DNA of 64,000 nt from HGM11368 sp051883455 (GTDB lineage Bacteria > Bacillota > Clostridia > Christensenellales > UBA3700), in the NCBI GenBank assembly GCA_051883455.1, contig JBJETT010000002.1, forward strand, positions 62,001 to 126,000. Reading direction: 5' to 3'. Made by a program: the position numbers and the translations under genes. The notes under the pieces are model-generated. The model was not told the origin of the DNA. It did not search any database and saw only the letters and a program-made list of their open reading frames with translations. Shown in pieces: positions 53,241 to 62,021 of this stretch. Position 1 is the first letter of the stretch. Each line of letters opens with the position of its first letter.

Positions 53241-54893
53241 ATGGACAACTTAAAAATCAGAGTTACTTACGAACAAGACGACAACGTATATATAACGGGC
53301 GTGAGCAACGACGACCTTCGCATTGATTTGACTTGTCAAGGCGAAAGAATAATCATGAATATCAGCGCGTTCAAGACGATAAGACTACTTGAGTGCGCCA
53401 TGAGTTTTGAGTATAATTTTGACAAGTCCGACAAGGTCTTTTGCAACGGCTATCAGTCTTGGACCACCAGCCGTGAGGTGACTATATATCACAAGCAAAA
53501 GGGCTTGCGCGGTATTGGCAAGTTAAATCCAATCAAAAAGTACGCTATCCTTACGGGCGACTATTCTTTTTATAAATATCGCAATCTCACGGGCTTGTTC
53601 CACGGTTACACCTACGGCTACGTAAGACGCTTGGACGAGCTATGCCTCGTTGGCTCACTCAACGAAAAAAACGCCTTTACGATAGTGGGCTTCGAACCCT
53701 ATCGTCATCGCATCAAGATTTCTAAGGACGTAGAGGGCACTACCCTCGAGCAAGGCGAGGTATTCGAGGGTATCAACGTAGTAGTTTTGAACGGCGGATA
53801 CGACGAAGTATTTGACAAGTATTTTGCCTTGCTCGACCTACCTAAGCCAAGGGTGGATAGACTTGCAGGCTATACTAGTTGGTACAACAACTTTGGCAAG
53901 ATAACCGAAGAACAACTACTTGGCGACTTGCAAGCGATATCTCAGTACGGCGACAAGATAGACTTGTTCCAGATAGATGACGGCTATCAGTCGGCAGTGG
54001 GCGATTGGCTTACCGTCAAAGAGAATAAATTTCCTCACGGTATGAAGTACCTTGCCGACGCCATTCACGCCAAGGGCTACAAGGCGGGAATATGGCTTGC
54101 TCCGACTCTCGTTGCACGCGCTAGCAAGGTTGCCAAAGAACACCCCGATTGGCTACTGAGGTATGAGGGTGGCAAACTCGTGTCGGGTGGAATAGGCTGG
54201 GGCGGTGCCTTCGTGCTCGATATAGAAAAAGAAGAAGTTAGAGGGTATCTAAAGCACGTCTTCGAGGTAATTTTGGGCGAGTGGGGCTACGATATGGTCA
54301 AGCTTGACTTCTTGTATTCTTCTTGCTATATTCCACGTAACAACAAGACTCGTGGTAGAATAATGCACGAAACTATGCAATTCCTTAGAGAGTGCGTGGG
54401 CGATAAGCTTATACTAGGTTGCGGTATGCCGCTAGCTTCGGGTTGGGGCTTGGTAGATATGTGTCGTACGGGTTGTGACGTGGACCTTACGTACAAGCCG
54501 AGATTTTATACCAAATGCACCAATCAAGAGATTATCTGCACCCAAAACTCTATATATAACACAATCTTTCGCAGACATCTCAACGGAAGAGCTTTTGCCC
54601 TTGACCCCGACGTGTTTTTTGCAAGGGACAACAACCTCAAGTTCGACGAGCAACAAAAGAAAATTCTTGCTACCGTCAACTCAATGATGGGTGGGGTATG
54701 CTTCGTATCCGACGACGTATCCACCTACGACGATGAGGGCAAAAGGCTATTCGAAGAGGCAATAGAAAGGTGCGATATCAAGATATCGTCTTGCGAAAAA
54801 GTCGGCAACAACGTAATAATAAAATATATTCAAAACGGCGAAGAAAAACTCTTTAATTTTGATATCGAAAAAGGAAAAATCATCGGTAAATGA
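53241..54893 (+). CDS. Glycoside hydrolase family 36-type alpha-galactosidase (550 aa)
   Basis: Hydrolyses alpha-galactosides such as melibiose or raffinose-type sugars. N-terminal beta-sandwich (about 1-205), then a TIM barrel with LFQIDDGYQSAVGDW (about 242-256), the nucleophile Asp356 in MVKLDFLYS and the proposed acid/base Asp413 in TGCDVDLTYKP. Shorter than the 700-aa tetrameric enzymes, as in compact GH36 members. No signal peptide, so cytoplasmic. The following P-type ATPase gene overlaps its stop by 4 bases. The preceding bases are AT-rich with a weak ribosome site. Confidence 0.88.
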   Translation: MDNLKIRVTYEQDDNVYITGVSNDDLRIDLTCQGERIIMNISAFKTIRLLECAMSFEYNFDKSDKVFCNGYQSWTTSREVTIYHKQKGLRGIGKLNPIKKYAILTGDYSFYKYRNLTGLFHGYTYGYVRRLDELCLVGSLNEKNAFTIVGFEPYRHRIKISKDVEGTTLEQGEVFEGINVVVLNGGYDEVFDKYFALLDLPKPRVDRLAGYTSWYNNFGKITEEQLLGDLQAISQYGDKIDLFQIDDGYQSAVGDWLTVKENKFPHGMKYLADAIHAKGYKAGIWLAPTLVARASKVAKEHPDWLLRYEGGKLVSGGIGWGGAFVLDIEKEEVRGYLKHVFEVILGEWGYDMVKLDFLYSSCYIPRNNKTRGRIMHETMQFLRECVGDKLILGCGMPLASGWGLVDMCRTGCDVDLTYKPRFYTKCTNQEIICTQNSIYNTIFRRHLNGRAFALDPDVFFARDNNLKFDEQQKKILATVNSMMGGVCFVSDDVSTYDDEGKRLFEEAIERCDIKISSCEKVGNNVIIKYIQNGEEKLFNFDIEKGKIIGK

Positions 54894-57454
54894 AGAGCAA
54901 AACCTACAAAAAAATAAGTCGAAGTATAGACAAGCAAAAAGACAGTCAAAAGATGAAAAAGGCCGATAGATTGTTTCCTCAATCCGACTATGGTTTGACT
55001 GCTACTCAAGTTGAGTCTAGACAAAACGACCACCTCACCAACCACAAAAACAAACAAGAGAGCAAGTCGTATCTAAGGATTGTCACCGACAACCTCTTCA
55101 ACTTTTGCAATATCGTTTGTATTGCGCTGGTTATTTTGCTATGTAGTATTGGCGCGTGGGATTATACCTTGTCCACCAGCATAATTTTGGTCAATATCGT
55201 CATAGGAATTTGGCAAGAAGTCAAAGCCAAAAAAGCCGTGTCGAAGCTCGCAATCGTACATAAGGCGGGTGTCAAGGTAGTAAGAGAGGGCAAAGAAGGA
55301 GAAATCGACAGCTCGGATATCGTGCTTGACGACGTGATAGTATTGGGTGCGGGAGCACAAGCGCCCGTAGATTGCGTGTTGCTTGACGGATATATGGAAG
55401 TTGACGAGTCGATACTTACGGGCGAAAGCGTGCCTATTAGAAAGAATATCGGCGACAATATTTTGGCGGGCAGTCACATAGTGGCGGGCGAAGCCAGATG
55501 CCGTGCCGACCGCGTGGGTAAAGACTGCTACATAGAGAAGATTTTGCGTATTGCAAGCAAATTCAACAAGCCAAAATCTATGATTTTCAACACCCTCAAC
55601 TTTATCATCAAGTGCCTAAGTTGTGTGCTGGTGGTGTTGGGTGTGTTTATATTTTTGTCAGAAAAGCTGACTATGACGGGGCAGTGGCGTGACCTCATAA
55701 TTACCGTGGCAAGCTCTATATTGGGAATGCTACCCGTGGGTATGTTTATGCTTACCTCGACTGCGCTTGCAGGCTCGGTACTCAAGCTGTCTAAGACGGG
55801 GGCTTTGCCTCAAGATATTTACGCTATTGAAATGTTGGCGCAAGTCGACACATTGCTATTGGACAAGACGGGCACTTTGACCGACGGTCAAATGAAGGTC
55901 GTCGACGTCAAAATTCTTGACCCGCAAGTTGACGTGCGTAGCATCATGGCGTCTATCAATTATTGGACGAGGGACAACAAGCCTACTGCACGCGCACTCG
56001 TAGATTACTTTGGCGGTAGCTTCGACAACGCCTCCCAAGATAGCGGCGAAGTCAAGCAACAGCTCTCTTTAGTGATGGACTGTGACGAAGTGAGGAGCTT
56101 CTCCTCTCTAAGAAAGTGTAGCGCAATCAAGATAGGCGAAAATTGCTATTTTTTGGGTGCGCCCGACTACGTTGCCGTGCCGTCGGAAGAAACGGAAAGA
56201 TACTGCCACGACAACGCTTGCGTGGGCAAAAGAACGATAATGCTATCAACCGCCAAGGGCGATATCGACAATCTTGATAAGAGTAACGCTACCCCTATAG
56301 CGTTATTTGCCTTAGAGGATAGATTGAGAGAAAACGTCAAGGACACGTTGGATTGGTTTGCTCGCAACGACGTGGATATCAAGATAATTTCGGGCGACAA
56401 CCCCGAGACTGTGAGCTATATTGCCTCTAAAGCGGGTGTTAGAGAGGCGGAGAGATACCTCAACTGCTCGGTAGTCGACAGCATGTCTAGCGACGTGGTG
56501 GAAGATACGGTGGTCTTTGGTAGAGTGTCACCGTCGCAAAAGGAAGAAATAGTCAAGGCTCTGCAAGACAAGGGCAGGGTCGTGGGTATGATAGGCGACG
56601 GAGTCAACGACATTCAAGCCCTCAAAGAGAGCGACTGCTCTATATCCTTCCTCGGTGCGCACGAGGTGGCTCGCAATATCTCGAGAATAGTACTTCTCAA
56701 CAACGACTTCGGCGCAATGCCTAATATCGTGAGAGAGGGTAGACGAGTTATCAACAACATGGAAAAGGTGTCGTCACTGTACATTATGAAGACTATCTTT
56801 ATAATGGTGATGACCTTCGTCTTTTCGATAATAACGCTGGCAACCCATACGCCAAGCTATCCTTTTGACACCAAGAAGATAATGATAGTCGAGATGTTCG
56901 TCATAGGCTTGCCTACCTATATATACGCATTCCAGCCTAACGACGCTCGAATAAGCGGACGATTTATGCACAATATCATCAAGTCGAGCATATCGGCACT
57001 AGTGGGACTGTGCGTGGCTGTATTCGTTACGTACGCGCTCAACTTTAGGGTAGACTTCGGCGGTGTGGAAAATCTAGAGAACTACCGCAATTCGCTATTG
57101 ACGATAGCTTTGATAGTGGCAAGCTTCGGGGCAATGCTCATAATATCGTCACCGCTAAATAAACTGCGCGCTTGCGTGATAGCGACTATGATAGTTTTGA
57201 CGGTGGCGTCGGTATATATCGACTCGCATTACTTAGGCAATTTGTTCTTTGGCTTAGAGGTCGTGGCATGGCGACATTTGCCATACGCTCTACTGGGCGG
57301 ACTTATAGGAACGGGCAGTCACCTTGCGCTATATTGGATAGTGGAGGCTATGGACAAAAAGTGGGGCGATGAAATCAACGAAAGAGCCAAGCGAATAGCT
57401 AGAGCTATCAAGACCAAGATGAAGAGGAGTAGAAAGGATGCACACCAATCATAG
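54890..57454 (+). CDS. Cation-translocating P-type ATPase (CtpE-like)
   Basis: ATP-driven cation pump of 854 aa. Lys-rich N-terminus (1-30), ten or so hydrophobic helices, actuator motif ILTGESVPIRKN (about 182-193), phosphorylation site Asp325 in LLDKTGTLTDG, and hinge GDGVNDIQALKESD (about 568-581). The helix before the P-domain has LPVGMFMLTS (about 285-294). No heavy-metal CPC motif or N-terminal metal domain. Overall it resembles the CtpE/YfgQ-type group, some of which move Ca2+; the ion is not certain. It is coupled to GH36 upstream and overlaps radC by 17 bases. Confidence 0.88.
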   Translation: MKSKTYKKISRSIDKQKDSQKMKKADRLFPQSDYGLTATQVESRQNDHLTNHKNKQESKSYLRIVTDNLFNFCNIVCIALVILLCSIGAWDYTLSTSIILVNIVIGIWQEVKAKKAVSKLAIVHKAGVKVVREGKEGEIDSSDIVLDDVIVLGAGAQAPVDCVLLDGYMEVDESILTGESVPIRKNIGDNILAGSHIVAGEARCRADRVGKDCYIEKILRIASKFNKPKSMIFNTLNFIIKCLSCVLVVLGVFIFLSEKLTMTGQWRDLIITVASSILGMLPVGMFMLTSTALAGSVLKLSKTGALPQDIYAIEMLAQVDTLLLDKTGTLTDGQMKVVDVKILDPQVDVRSIMASINYWTRDNKPTARALVDYFGGSFDNASQDSGEVKQQLSLVMDCDEVRSFSSLRKCSAIKIGENCYFLGAPDYVAVPSEETERYCHDNACVGKRTIMLSTAKGDIDNLDKSNATPIALFALEDRLRENVKDTLDWFARNDVDIKIISGDNPETVSYIASKAGVREAERYLNCSVVDSMSSDVVEDTVVFGRVSPSQKEEIVKALQDKGRVVGMIGDGVNDIQALKESDCSISFLGAHEVARNISRIVLLNNDFGAMPNIVREGRRVINNMEKVSSLYIMKTIFIMVMTFVFSIITLATHTPSYPFDTKKIMIVEMFVIGLPTYIYAFQPNDARISGRFMHNIIKSSISALVGLCVAVFVTYALNFRVDFGGVENLENYRNSLLTIALIVASFGAMLIISSPLNKLRACVIATMIVLTVASVYIDSHYLGNLFFGLEVVAWRHLPYALLGGLIGTGSHLALYWIVEAMDKKWGDEINERAKRIARAIKTKMKRSRKDAHQS

Positions 57455-58163
57455 AGAAAGAATGAGACAGCGTGTGCTCAATGAAGGGCTGGAGAATTTT
57501 CAGGAACACGAGGTGTTAGAATACTTGCTGTATCCCTTTATTCCTCGCAAGGACACCAATCCCATTGCTCACGAACTCATCACTCGATTTGGCTCTTTGG
57601 CGGGAGTGTTGGAGTCGGACTACAATGCGCTGAAAGAAGTACCCAATATGACTCAAAAAGCGGCGTTATTTCTTTCGTCCATGCCACAAGTAGTCAAAAA
57701 GTACAACGTCAGCAAGTTTGGACCAAAGCCCGATTTGTCCACTCACGGCAAAGTCAAAGAGTATTGTCAAATCTTACTATCCGACCTAAATTACGAGGTA
57801 TTGTATTTGCTCGCCGTGGATAACAAAGGCAAGCTTATCAATAAGAGCCTCATAGGTCAAGGCAGTATAGACGACTGCAAACTGATGACTAGAGAGATGG
57901 TGATGATGTGTCACAACCTTGCGTCGCCCAACGCGTATATCGTGCACAATCACCCGAGTGGTGACGCTAAGCCAAGCCTAACCGATATAGAGTTTACCAA
58001 GTGGGCTACCGCTGCGCTAGAAATGCTGGGCGTGAGATTGATAGACCACCTAATCGTAGCAAAACAACAAGTGTATAGCTTTGAAAGAGACGGTAAACTT
58101 GGCGAATTTAGAGATAAGTATTACGAGCTGATGGACAGCCAAAGTTTGTCAGACAAATATTAG
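57438..58163 (+). CDS. radC: RadC family JAB-domain protein
   Basis: UPF0758/DUF2466 protein of 241 aa, once linked to DNA repair, actual role unclear. N-terminal helix-hairpin-helix (about 40-75, ITRFGSLAGVLESDYNALKEV), then a JAMM metalloprotease-like domain with HNHPSGDAKPSLTDIEFT (about 172-189), the zinc-binding His-x-His and Asp. Starts inside the end of the P-type ATPase gene. Confidence 0.92.
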   Translation: MHTNHRERMRQRVLNEGLENFQEHEVLEYLLYPFIPRKDTNPIAHELITRFGSLAGVLESDYNALKEVPNMTQKAALFLSSMPQVVKKYNVSKFGPKPDLSTHGKVKEYCQILLSDLNYEVLYLLAVDNKGKLINKSLIGQGSIDDCKLMTREMVMMCHNLASPNAYIVHNHPSGDAKPSLTDIEFTKWATAALEMLGVRLIDHLIVAKQQVYSFERDGKLGEFRDKYYELMDSQSLSDKY

Positions 58164-58171
58164 GAGGTATT

Positions 58172-59167
58172 ATGGATTACGTTGCTAAGCAAGATCGCTA
58201 CCAAAAGACTAGGTACAACTATTGTGGCAACAGTGGATTGAAGTTGCCTGAGATGTCGCTCGGCTTGTGGCAAAATTTTGGCACCAACAGCGATATGGAA
58301 GTGTGCAAAGACATTATTACGACTGCCTTTGACAACGGCATAACGCACTTTGACCTAGCCAACAATTACGGACCTCTTCCGGGTAGTGCAGAGAGCAACT
58401 TTGGCAAAATTCTCTCGACCACGCTAAGGGGATATCGCGACGAGCTTGTAATATCCACCAAGGCGGGCTACACTATGTGGGACGGACCGTACGGGGATTG
58501 GGGTAGCAAAAAATACCTCGTTGCCAGTCTTGACCAAAGCCTAAAAAGAATGGGGCTAGACTACGTGGATATATTCTATCACCATAGACCCGACCCGAAT
58601 ACTCCTCTGGAAGAGACGGCGCACGCACTCGACCTCATCGTCAAGCAGGGCAAAGCCTTGTACGTGGGTATATCCAACTACAACGCCGAGCAAACCTTGC
58701 AAATGACGCAACTATTGAGAGAAAAGGGCACGCCTTTTATCATTCATCAAGCAAGATATAATATGCTTGATAGATGGATAGAGCAAGGCGAAACTAGCCT
58801 TTGCGACGTGCTGGCAGAGAATGGTATCGGCTGTATCGCCTTTAGTCCGCTTGCGCAAGGTATGTTGAGCGAAAAGTACTTCGACGGTATCCCTGCCGAC
58901 AGCCGTCGCGCCAAGAACGGCTTTACCATGGACAGAATATTTAAGAGTGACAACATAGACAAGGCGATGAGATTGAGTAGAATTGCCTTTGAGAGAGGAC
59001 AGAGCTTGGCGCAAATGGCAATAAGTTGGATAATGCGCAATCCCGTTATTACCAGCGTGCTAGTGGGTGTAAGCAGTACCAAACAGCTTTTGCAAAATCT
59101 ACAAGCACTAGAGAATACTCAATTTAGCGATATAGAAATCGACGAAATCGAAGATATTTTGCAGTAA
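58172..59167 (+). CDS. Aldo/keto reductase (YghZ/Gpr-like)
   Basis: NADPH-dependent TIM-barrel reductase of 331 aa. The catalytic tetrad is visible as Asp and Tyr in FDLANNYG (about 54-61), Lys in STKAG (about 89-93) and His in YHHRPD (about 129-134). The segment GPYGDWGSKKYLVASLDQSLKRMGLDYVDIF is typical of the group that reduces L-glyceraldehyde 3-phosphate and methylglyoxal. AGGAGG precedes the ATG and radC is 8 bases upstream, so it may be the last gene of the GH36-ATPase-radC transcript. Confidence 0.92.
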   Translation: MDYVAKQDRYQKTRYNYCGNSGLKLPEMSLGLWQNFGTNSDMEVCKDIITTAFDNGITHFDLANNYGPLPGSAESNFGKILSTTLRGYRDELVISTKAGYTMWDGPYGDWGSKKYLVASLDQSLKRMGLDYVDIFYHHRPDPNTPLEETAHALDLIVKQGKALYVGISNYNAEQTLQMTQLLREKGTPFIIHQARYNMLDRWIEQGETSLCDVLAENGIGCIAFSPLAQGMLSEKYFDGIPADSRRAKNGFTMDRIFKSDNIDKAMRLSRIAFERGQSLAQMAISWIMRNPVITSVLVGVSSTKQLLQNLQALENTQFSDIEIDEIEDILQ

Positions 59168-59190
59168 TCAATTGCTTTTACAAAAAAAGA

Positions 59191-59217
59191 AAATCGGTTG
59201 TAATCAACCGATTTTTT
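59191..59217 (+). terminator. Intrinsic terminator
   Basis: AAATCGGTTG-TAAT-CAACCGATTTTTT after the aldo/keto reductase gene; A-runs on the other side may make it bidirectional. Confidence 0.92.
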
Positions 59218-59294
59218 GATTGCTTTGTTAAATTATTCCGTCAAGTGTTGCACTTGCTTTGCTAATTAGCTATTGGTGTAGATTAGGCGAATAG

Positions 59295-59867
59295 TTAGGA
59301 GGAAGTTGAGTCGTCGTCCTTGCCCTTACGCGTATCTGACACGCAAGCGTCGGTTGCAAGAAATACTTTGACGCCCTTGGCACAAAGCTTGCTTATTGCA
59401 AAGTAAACGGCTGTGCCGAGCAAGTATATTACCACACCTTGAGATACCAACAAAAAGGCTACTTGGAGCATATACACGTAGTCCAAAGAACCGTACGCAA
59501 AGTACCATATTACAGGCAAGAAAAAGGCGTTGAGAAGTACCGGTGGCAGACCGCCTAACAATATCTTGAGCAGGTTGGACTTGATAAATTTGCCTACTAG
59601 ATAGGTGAGTAAACTAGCTACCAGCGTGATAAGGCTGCCAACGATGACGTCTGCTAACACGCAACCCGTGATAATATTGGAGAGCAAACAGCCCACGAAT
59701 AGAGCGGGTATTGCTTCGACGTAAAACAACGGTAGTAGGGTGAGAGCTTCGGATACTCTAAATTGGATTGCTCCCGACGCAACGGGGAAGACCAAAAAGG
59801 TGAGTGCAATATACATTGCTGCAATTATGCCTGCACGCGCAAGCATACGGGTTGAGAAACCTTTCAT
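59295..59867 (-). CDS. queT: QueT-type queuosine precursor transporter
   Basis: S-component-like membrane protein of 190 aa with six hydrophobic helices. FPVASGAIQFRVSEALTLLPLF (about 27-48) is the QueT hallmark. It imports queuosine precursors such as preQ1, together with an ECF energy module not in this window. The C-terminal tail is charged (KGKDDDST). The assignment is strengthened by the preQ1-I riboswitch in its leader. A queH gene for the last step of queuosine synthesis lies 3.3 kb away. Confidence 0.93.
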   Translation of the reverse strand: MKGFSTRMLARAGIIAAMYIALTFLVFPVASGAIQFRVSEALTLLPLFYVEAIPALFVGCLLSNIITGCVLADVIVGSLITLVASLLTYLVGKFIKSNLLKILLGGLPPVLLNAFFLPVIWYFAYGSLDYVYMLQVAFLLVSQGVVIYLLGTAVYFAISKLCAKGVKVFLATDACVSDTRKGKDDDSTSS

Positions 59868-59874
59868 AAAAATA

Positions 59875-59918
59875 CCTCGGTTTTTTTATTCAGAAGTGTT
59901 TACCGAAAACCTTCTGTA
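59875..59918 (-). ncRNA. preQ1-I riboswitch ahead of queT
   Basis: On the minus strand the stem CAGAAG / CTTCTG (59916-59911 with 59896-59891), a loop containing TTTTCGG, and the A-rich tail AATAAAAAAACCGAGG follow the preQ1-I layout exactly. The tail CCGA can pair with UCGG of the loop to form the H-type pseudoknot. The tail ends in GAGG, the ribosome site of queT, 8 bases before its ATG. Ligand binding should hide it and turn translation down. Confidence 0.85.
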
Positions 59919-59924
59919 ACATAG

Positions 59925-59953
59925 ATATACCACATTTTTTGGGGGTGTGGCAA
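59925..59953 (-). promoter_or_regulatory. Promoter of queT
   Basis: TTGCCA (59953-59948) and GTATAT (59930-59925), spacing 17, so that the transcript starts right at the riboswitch. Confidence 0.65.
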
Positions 59954-59969
59954 GCGTTTTGAGGGCGTT

Positions 59970-60116
59970 TTATAAATCGTCTGCGTCTTGCGTAGGAATA
60001 TCGTCAAATTCCGATGTGCCCGTATAACTGCCGTTGGGATCAAATGGCGACGACATGGGGCGCTCGGTTGAGTGAGTACTGCGATATCGTAAAAAAATTG
60101 GACGAAGCTTGTTCAT
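59970..60116 (-). CDS. Small protein of unknown function (48 aa)
   Basis: A 48-residue frame, MNKLRPIFLRYR at the start and a Pro/Gly/Asp-rich acidic end containing DPNGSYTG and PTQDADDL. AGGAG lies 7 bases before the ATG. The basic N-terminus and the DPxGSYTGxP...PxQDADDL tail match small hypothetical proteins I have seen in other Clostridia, which supports a real gene. Function unknown. It lies upstream of queT, but queT has its own promoter. Confidence 0.68.
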   Translation of the reverse strand: MNKLRPIFLRYRSTHSTERPMSSPFDPNGSYTGTSEFDDIPTQDADDL

Positions 60117-60136
60117 AATAGTCTCCTATATTAAAA

Positions 60137-60160
60137 ATTGTCGACACGTATCGACTTTTT
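60137..60160. repeat. Copy of a dispersed palindrome GTCGAYACGTATCGAC-T5
   Basis: Hairpin GTCGA-CACGTA-TCGAC followed by T5 and flanked by A5 on the other side. Related copies are at 11294-11313, 38064-38081 and 39614-39633. May act as a small bidirectional terminator. Confidence 0.55.
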
Positions 60161-60267
60161 GGCGTCGGTTGAAGTTGACATTGATATTGTGAGCATAAAG
60201 GGCGTCTTTATGCCTATATATTACAAGTAAAAATATTGTAAACACGACTAAGAAAACGGGGAGAATA

Positions 60268-60296
60268 TGGACAACGAGGGGTGGCTGTGTTATAAT
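60268..60296 (+). promoter_or_regulatory. Promoter of the iron-ADH-like/queH operon
   Basis: TGGACA (60268-60273) and TATAAT (60291-60296), spacing 17, placed 18 bases before the start codon at 60315. Confidence 0.72.
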
Positions 60297-60314
60297 ATAT
60301 TGCAAGGAGCAAGT

Positions 60315-60830
60315 ATGAGCAAGAAGTATAATGCAAAGCCACTTAGAATAAGAAAATCTTATTCGTTGTTTAATTCTTACGTATATCTTAGCGGTGTAAA
60401 GGCCTGCTACAAATACGACAGTAGAGTAAGGAAAATATTTGACGAAATGCCCGACGGCTTCGACCTAGTAATCGGGGTGTTGGACAGACACCACGCAGCT
60501 TTGATTACTAAGTTGGACGGTGAACTACAATGTAAAATCGTCGTGGATTACATATCATCTAACAATTCTTTGCAGATTATGTTTAAGAACCTTGCCAGCG
60601 AAGAGATCGTGCTCGGCAACCAGATATCGTTTTTCCAAGCTTATACGCAAGGTAGGCTAATTACCGTAGGCGACAACCTGCTCGCCGTCAAGTACATAAA
60701 AATGATGATGATAGTGCAAAGCTACCTTGCCTCGATTAGACAAAGAAAGGAGGCTTTGCCGGAATCGTTGCCTCTCGAGGTTGCACCTGCCGTGGTCAAG
60801 TCGAGAGTAATGTTTAGAGGTTTGCTATGA
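60315..60830 (+). CDS. Protein of unknown function (171 aa)
   Basis: Cytoplasmic, basic, alpha/beta. Mid-part GFDLVIGVLDRHHAALITKLDGEL and later QISFFQAYTQGRLITVGDNLLAVKYIKMM (about 112-141) are faintly like SCP2 sterol-carrier type domains, in which a late hydrophobic helix closes a lipid pocket. I do not claim the family. The ATG at 60315 follows AAGGAG; the frame open to 60267 overlaps the promoter and is rejected. The next gene overlaps its stop by 4 bases, so it is the first gene of a tightly coupled four-gene unit. Confidence 0.72.
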   Translation: MSKKYNAKPLRIRKSYSLFNSYVYLSGVKACYKYDSRVRKIFDEMPDGFDLVIGVLDRHHAALITKLDGELQCKIVVDYISSNNSLQIMFKNLASEEIVLGNQISFFQAYTQGRLITVGDNLLAVKYIKMMMIVQSYLASIRQRKEALPESLPLEVAPAVVKSRVMFRGLL

Positions 60831-62014
60831 ACAAGTTTTATCAATTTTCTAACAAAGTAAAGATTTTGACGGGCAAAGGCAGTATCTACGAACTGGCAAA
60901 AGAGATGGTTTTGTTTGGCGCAAGAAATATTTTGGTAGTGTCGGATCGCAATATCAAAAAACTAGGATATATCGACGTCATCAAAAAGATTATCGCCACC
61001 AATACTCGCCTTAGGATTAACGCCACTTACGTCAACGTGCCTAGAGGCTCTTCTATGGACACGATAGAAGAAGCCTATACGCTCTTCAAGGACAACAGTT
61101 GTGACAGCATTATCGCTTGCGGTGGTGGCTCTGTCATCAATACCGCCAAATGCCTAAAGCTTATGGTGGCGACTAAGACCAAAAAAATCTCGCAACTGTG
61201 CGGTACGGGTTACGCTCGCAAGCAAGGTGACATTCCTTTCGGCGTGGTAGCAACGACCGTGGGCGGTGGTAGCGATATAGCCGAAACGGCTAGCATCATC
61301 GACGAGCGCAATATGACCAGACACGAGTTTTCTTCCGAAATTATGCAACCTGATTTTTGTATACTTGACCCAACCTTCGTAGAGTCTTTGCCCGACGATA
61401 GGTTCGTGCTAGGCGCTATCGAATTGCTTATCAACAGTGCGGAAGCCTATCTCAACAAGCGATACAATCCTATCAGCAACAATTACGCCTTGTTTTCTAT
61501 CAAAAATTTGAGCAAGGTTATGGACGACTTCGTCAGCAACGGCAAGCTTAGCGAAAGCAACTGCGTTGAGATACAAGAATGCTCAGCCCTTTCGGGTATG
61601 GCGCTCGCAAGCTCTATGGGCGGTCTTAGTCACGCGCTCACCAATGCGATTTGCGCTTGTTCGCAAGCCTACCATAACTTGGTGCTTGCGGTAGTATTCC
61701 CCGTATGCTTGGCAGAGAGATTGGACGAGGACGCCGAGGACCTAACAACCATATTGAGATATATGGTAACGCAAGAAGAATGGAACAAAATAGACGAGGA
61801 CAAACGCCCGGGTTATTTTGTAGAAAAATCCTGCACCTTCATCAAAGCGGTGTTGGAAAAGTACGGACTGCCACGTAGATTGAAGGATATGGGAATAGAA
61901 AAAGAGTCGCTGGAGCATATTGCAGAGCTAGCGTGCAACGATAGCGTTTTGCTTACTAACGCTAAGTGGTACGAAAAGAGCGATATGATGAAGATTTTGG
62001 AAATGTGTTGGTGA
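60827..62014 (+). CDS. Iron-ADH family protein with altered metal site (395 aa)
   Basis: Iron-containing alcohol dehydrogenase fold. The nucleotide motif CGGGSVINTAKCLKLM (about 97-112) is intact except Asn for the usual Asp. Of the four metal ligands, the two His of the second half are kept with the normal 14-residue spacing (His269 and His283). The Asp and His of the first half are Glu199 and Asn203 (ELLINSAEAYL in place of DALTHAIEGY). Compare FucO at 9883, where all are present. It may bind NAD(P) but metal use is doubtful. It is coupled to genes on both sides. Confidence 0.85.
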   Translation: MNKFYQFSNKVKILTGKGSIYELAKEMVLFGARNILVVSDRNIKKLGYIDVIKKIIATNTRLRINATYVNVPRGSSMDTIEEAYTLFKDNSCDSIIACGGGSVINTAKCLKLMVATKTKKISQLCGTGYARKQGDIPFGVVATTVGGGSDIAETASIIDERNMTRHEFSSEIMQPDFCILDPTFVESLPDDRFVLGAIELLINSAEAYLNKRYNPISNNYALFSIKNLSKVMDDFVSNGKLSESNCVEIQECSALSGMALASSMGGLSHALTNAICACSQAYHNLVLAVVFPVCLAERLDEDAEDLTTILRYMVTQEEWNKIDEDKRPGYFVEKSCTFIKAVLEKYGLPRRLKDMGIEKESLEHIAELACNDSVLLTNAKWYEKSDMMKILEMCW

Positions 62015-62021
62015 GGTGAAT

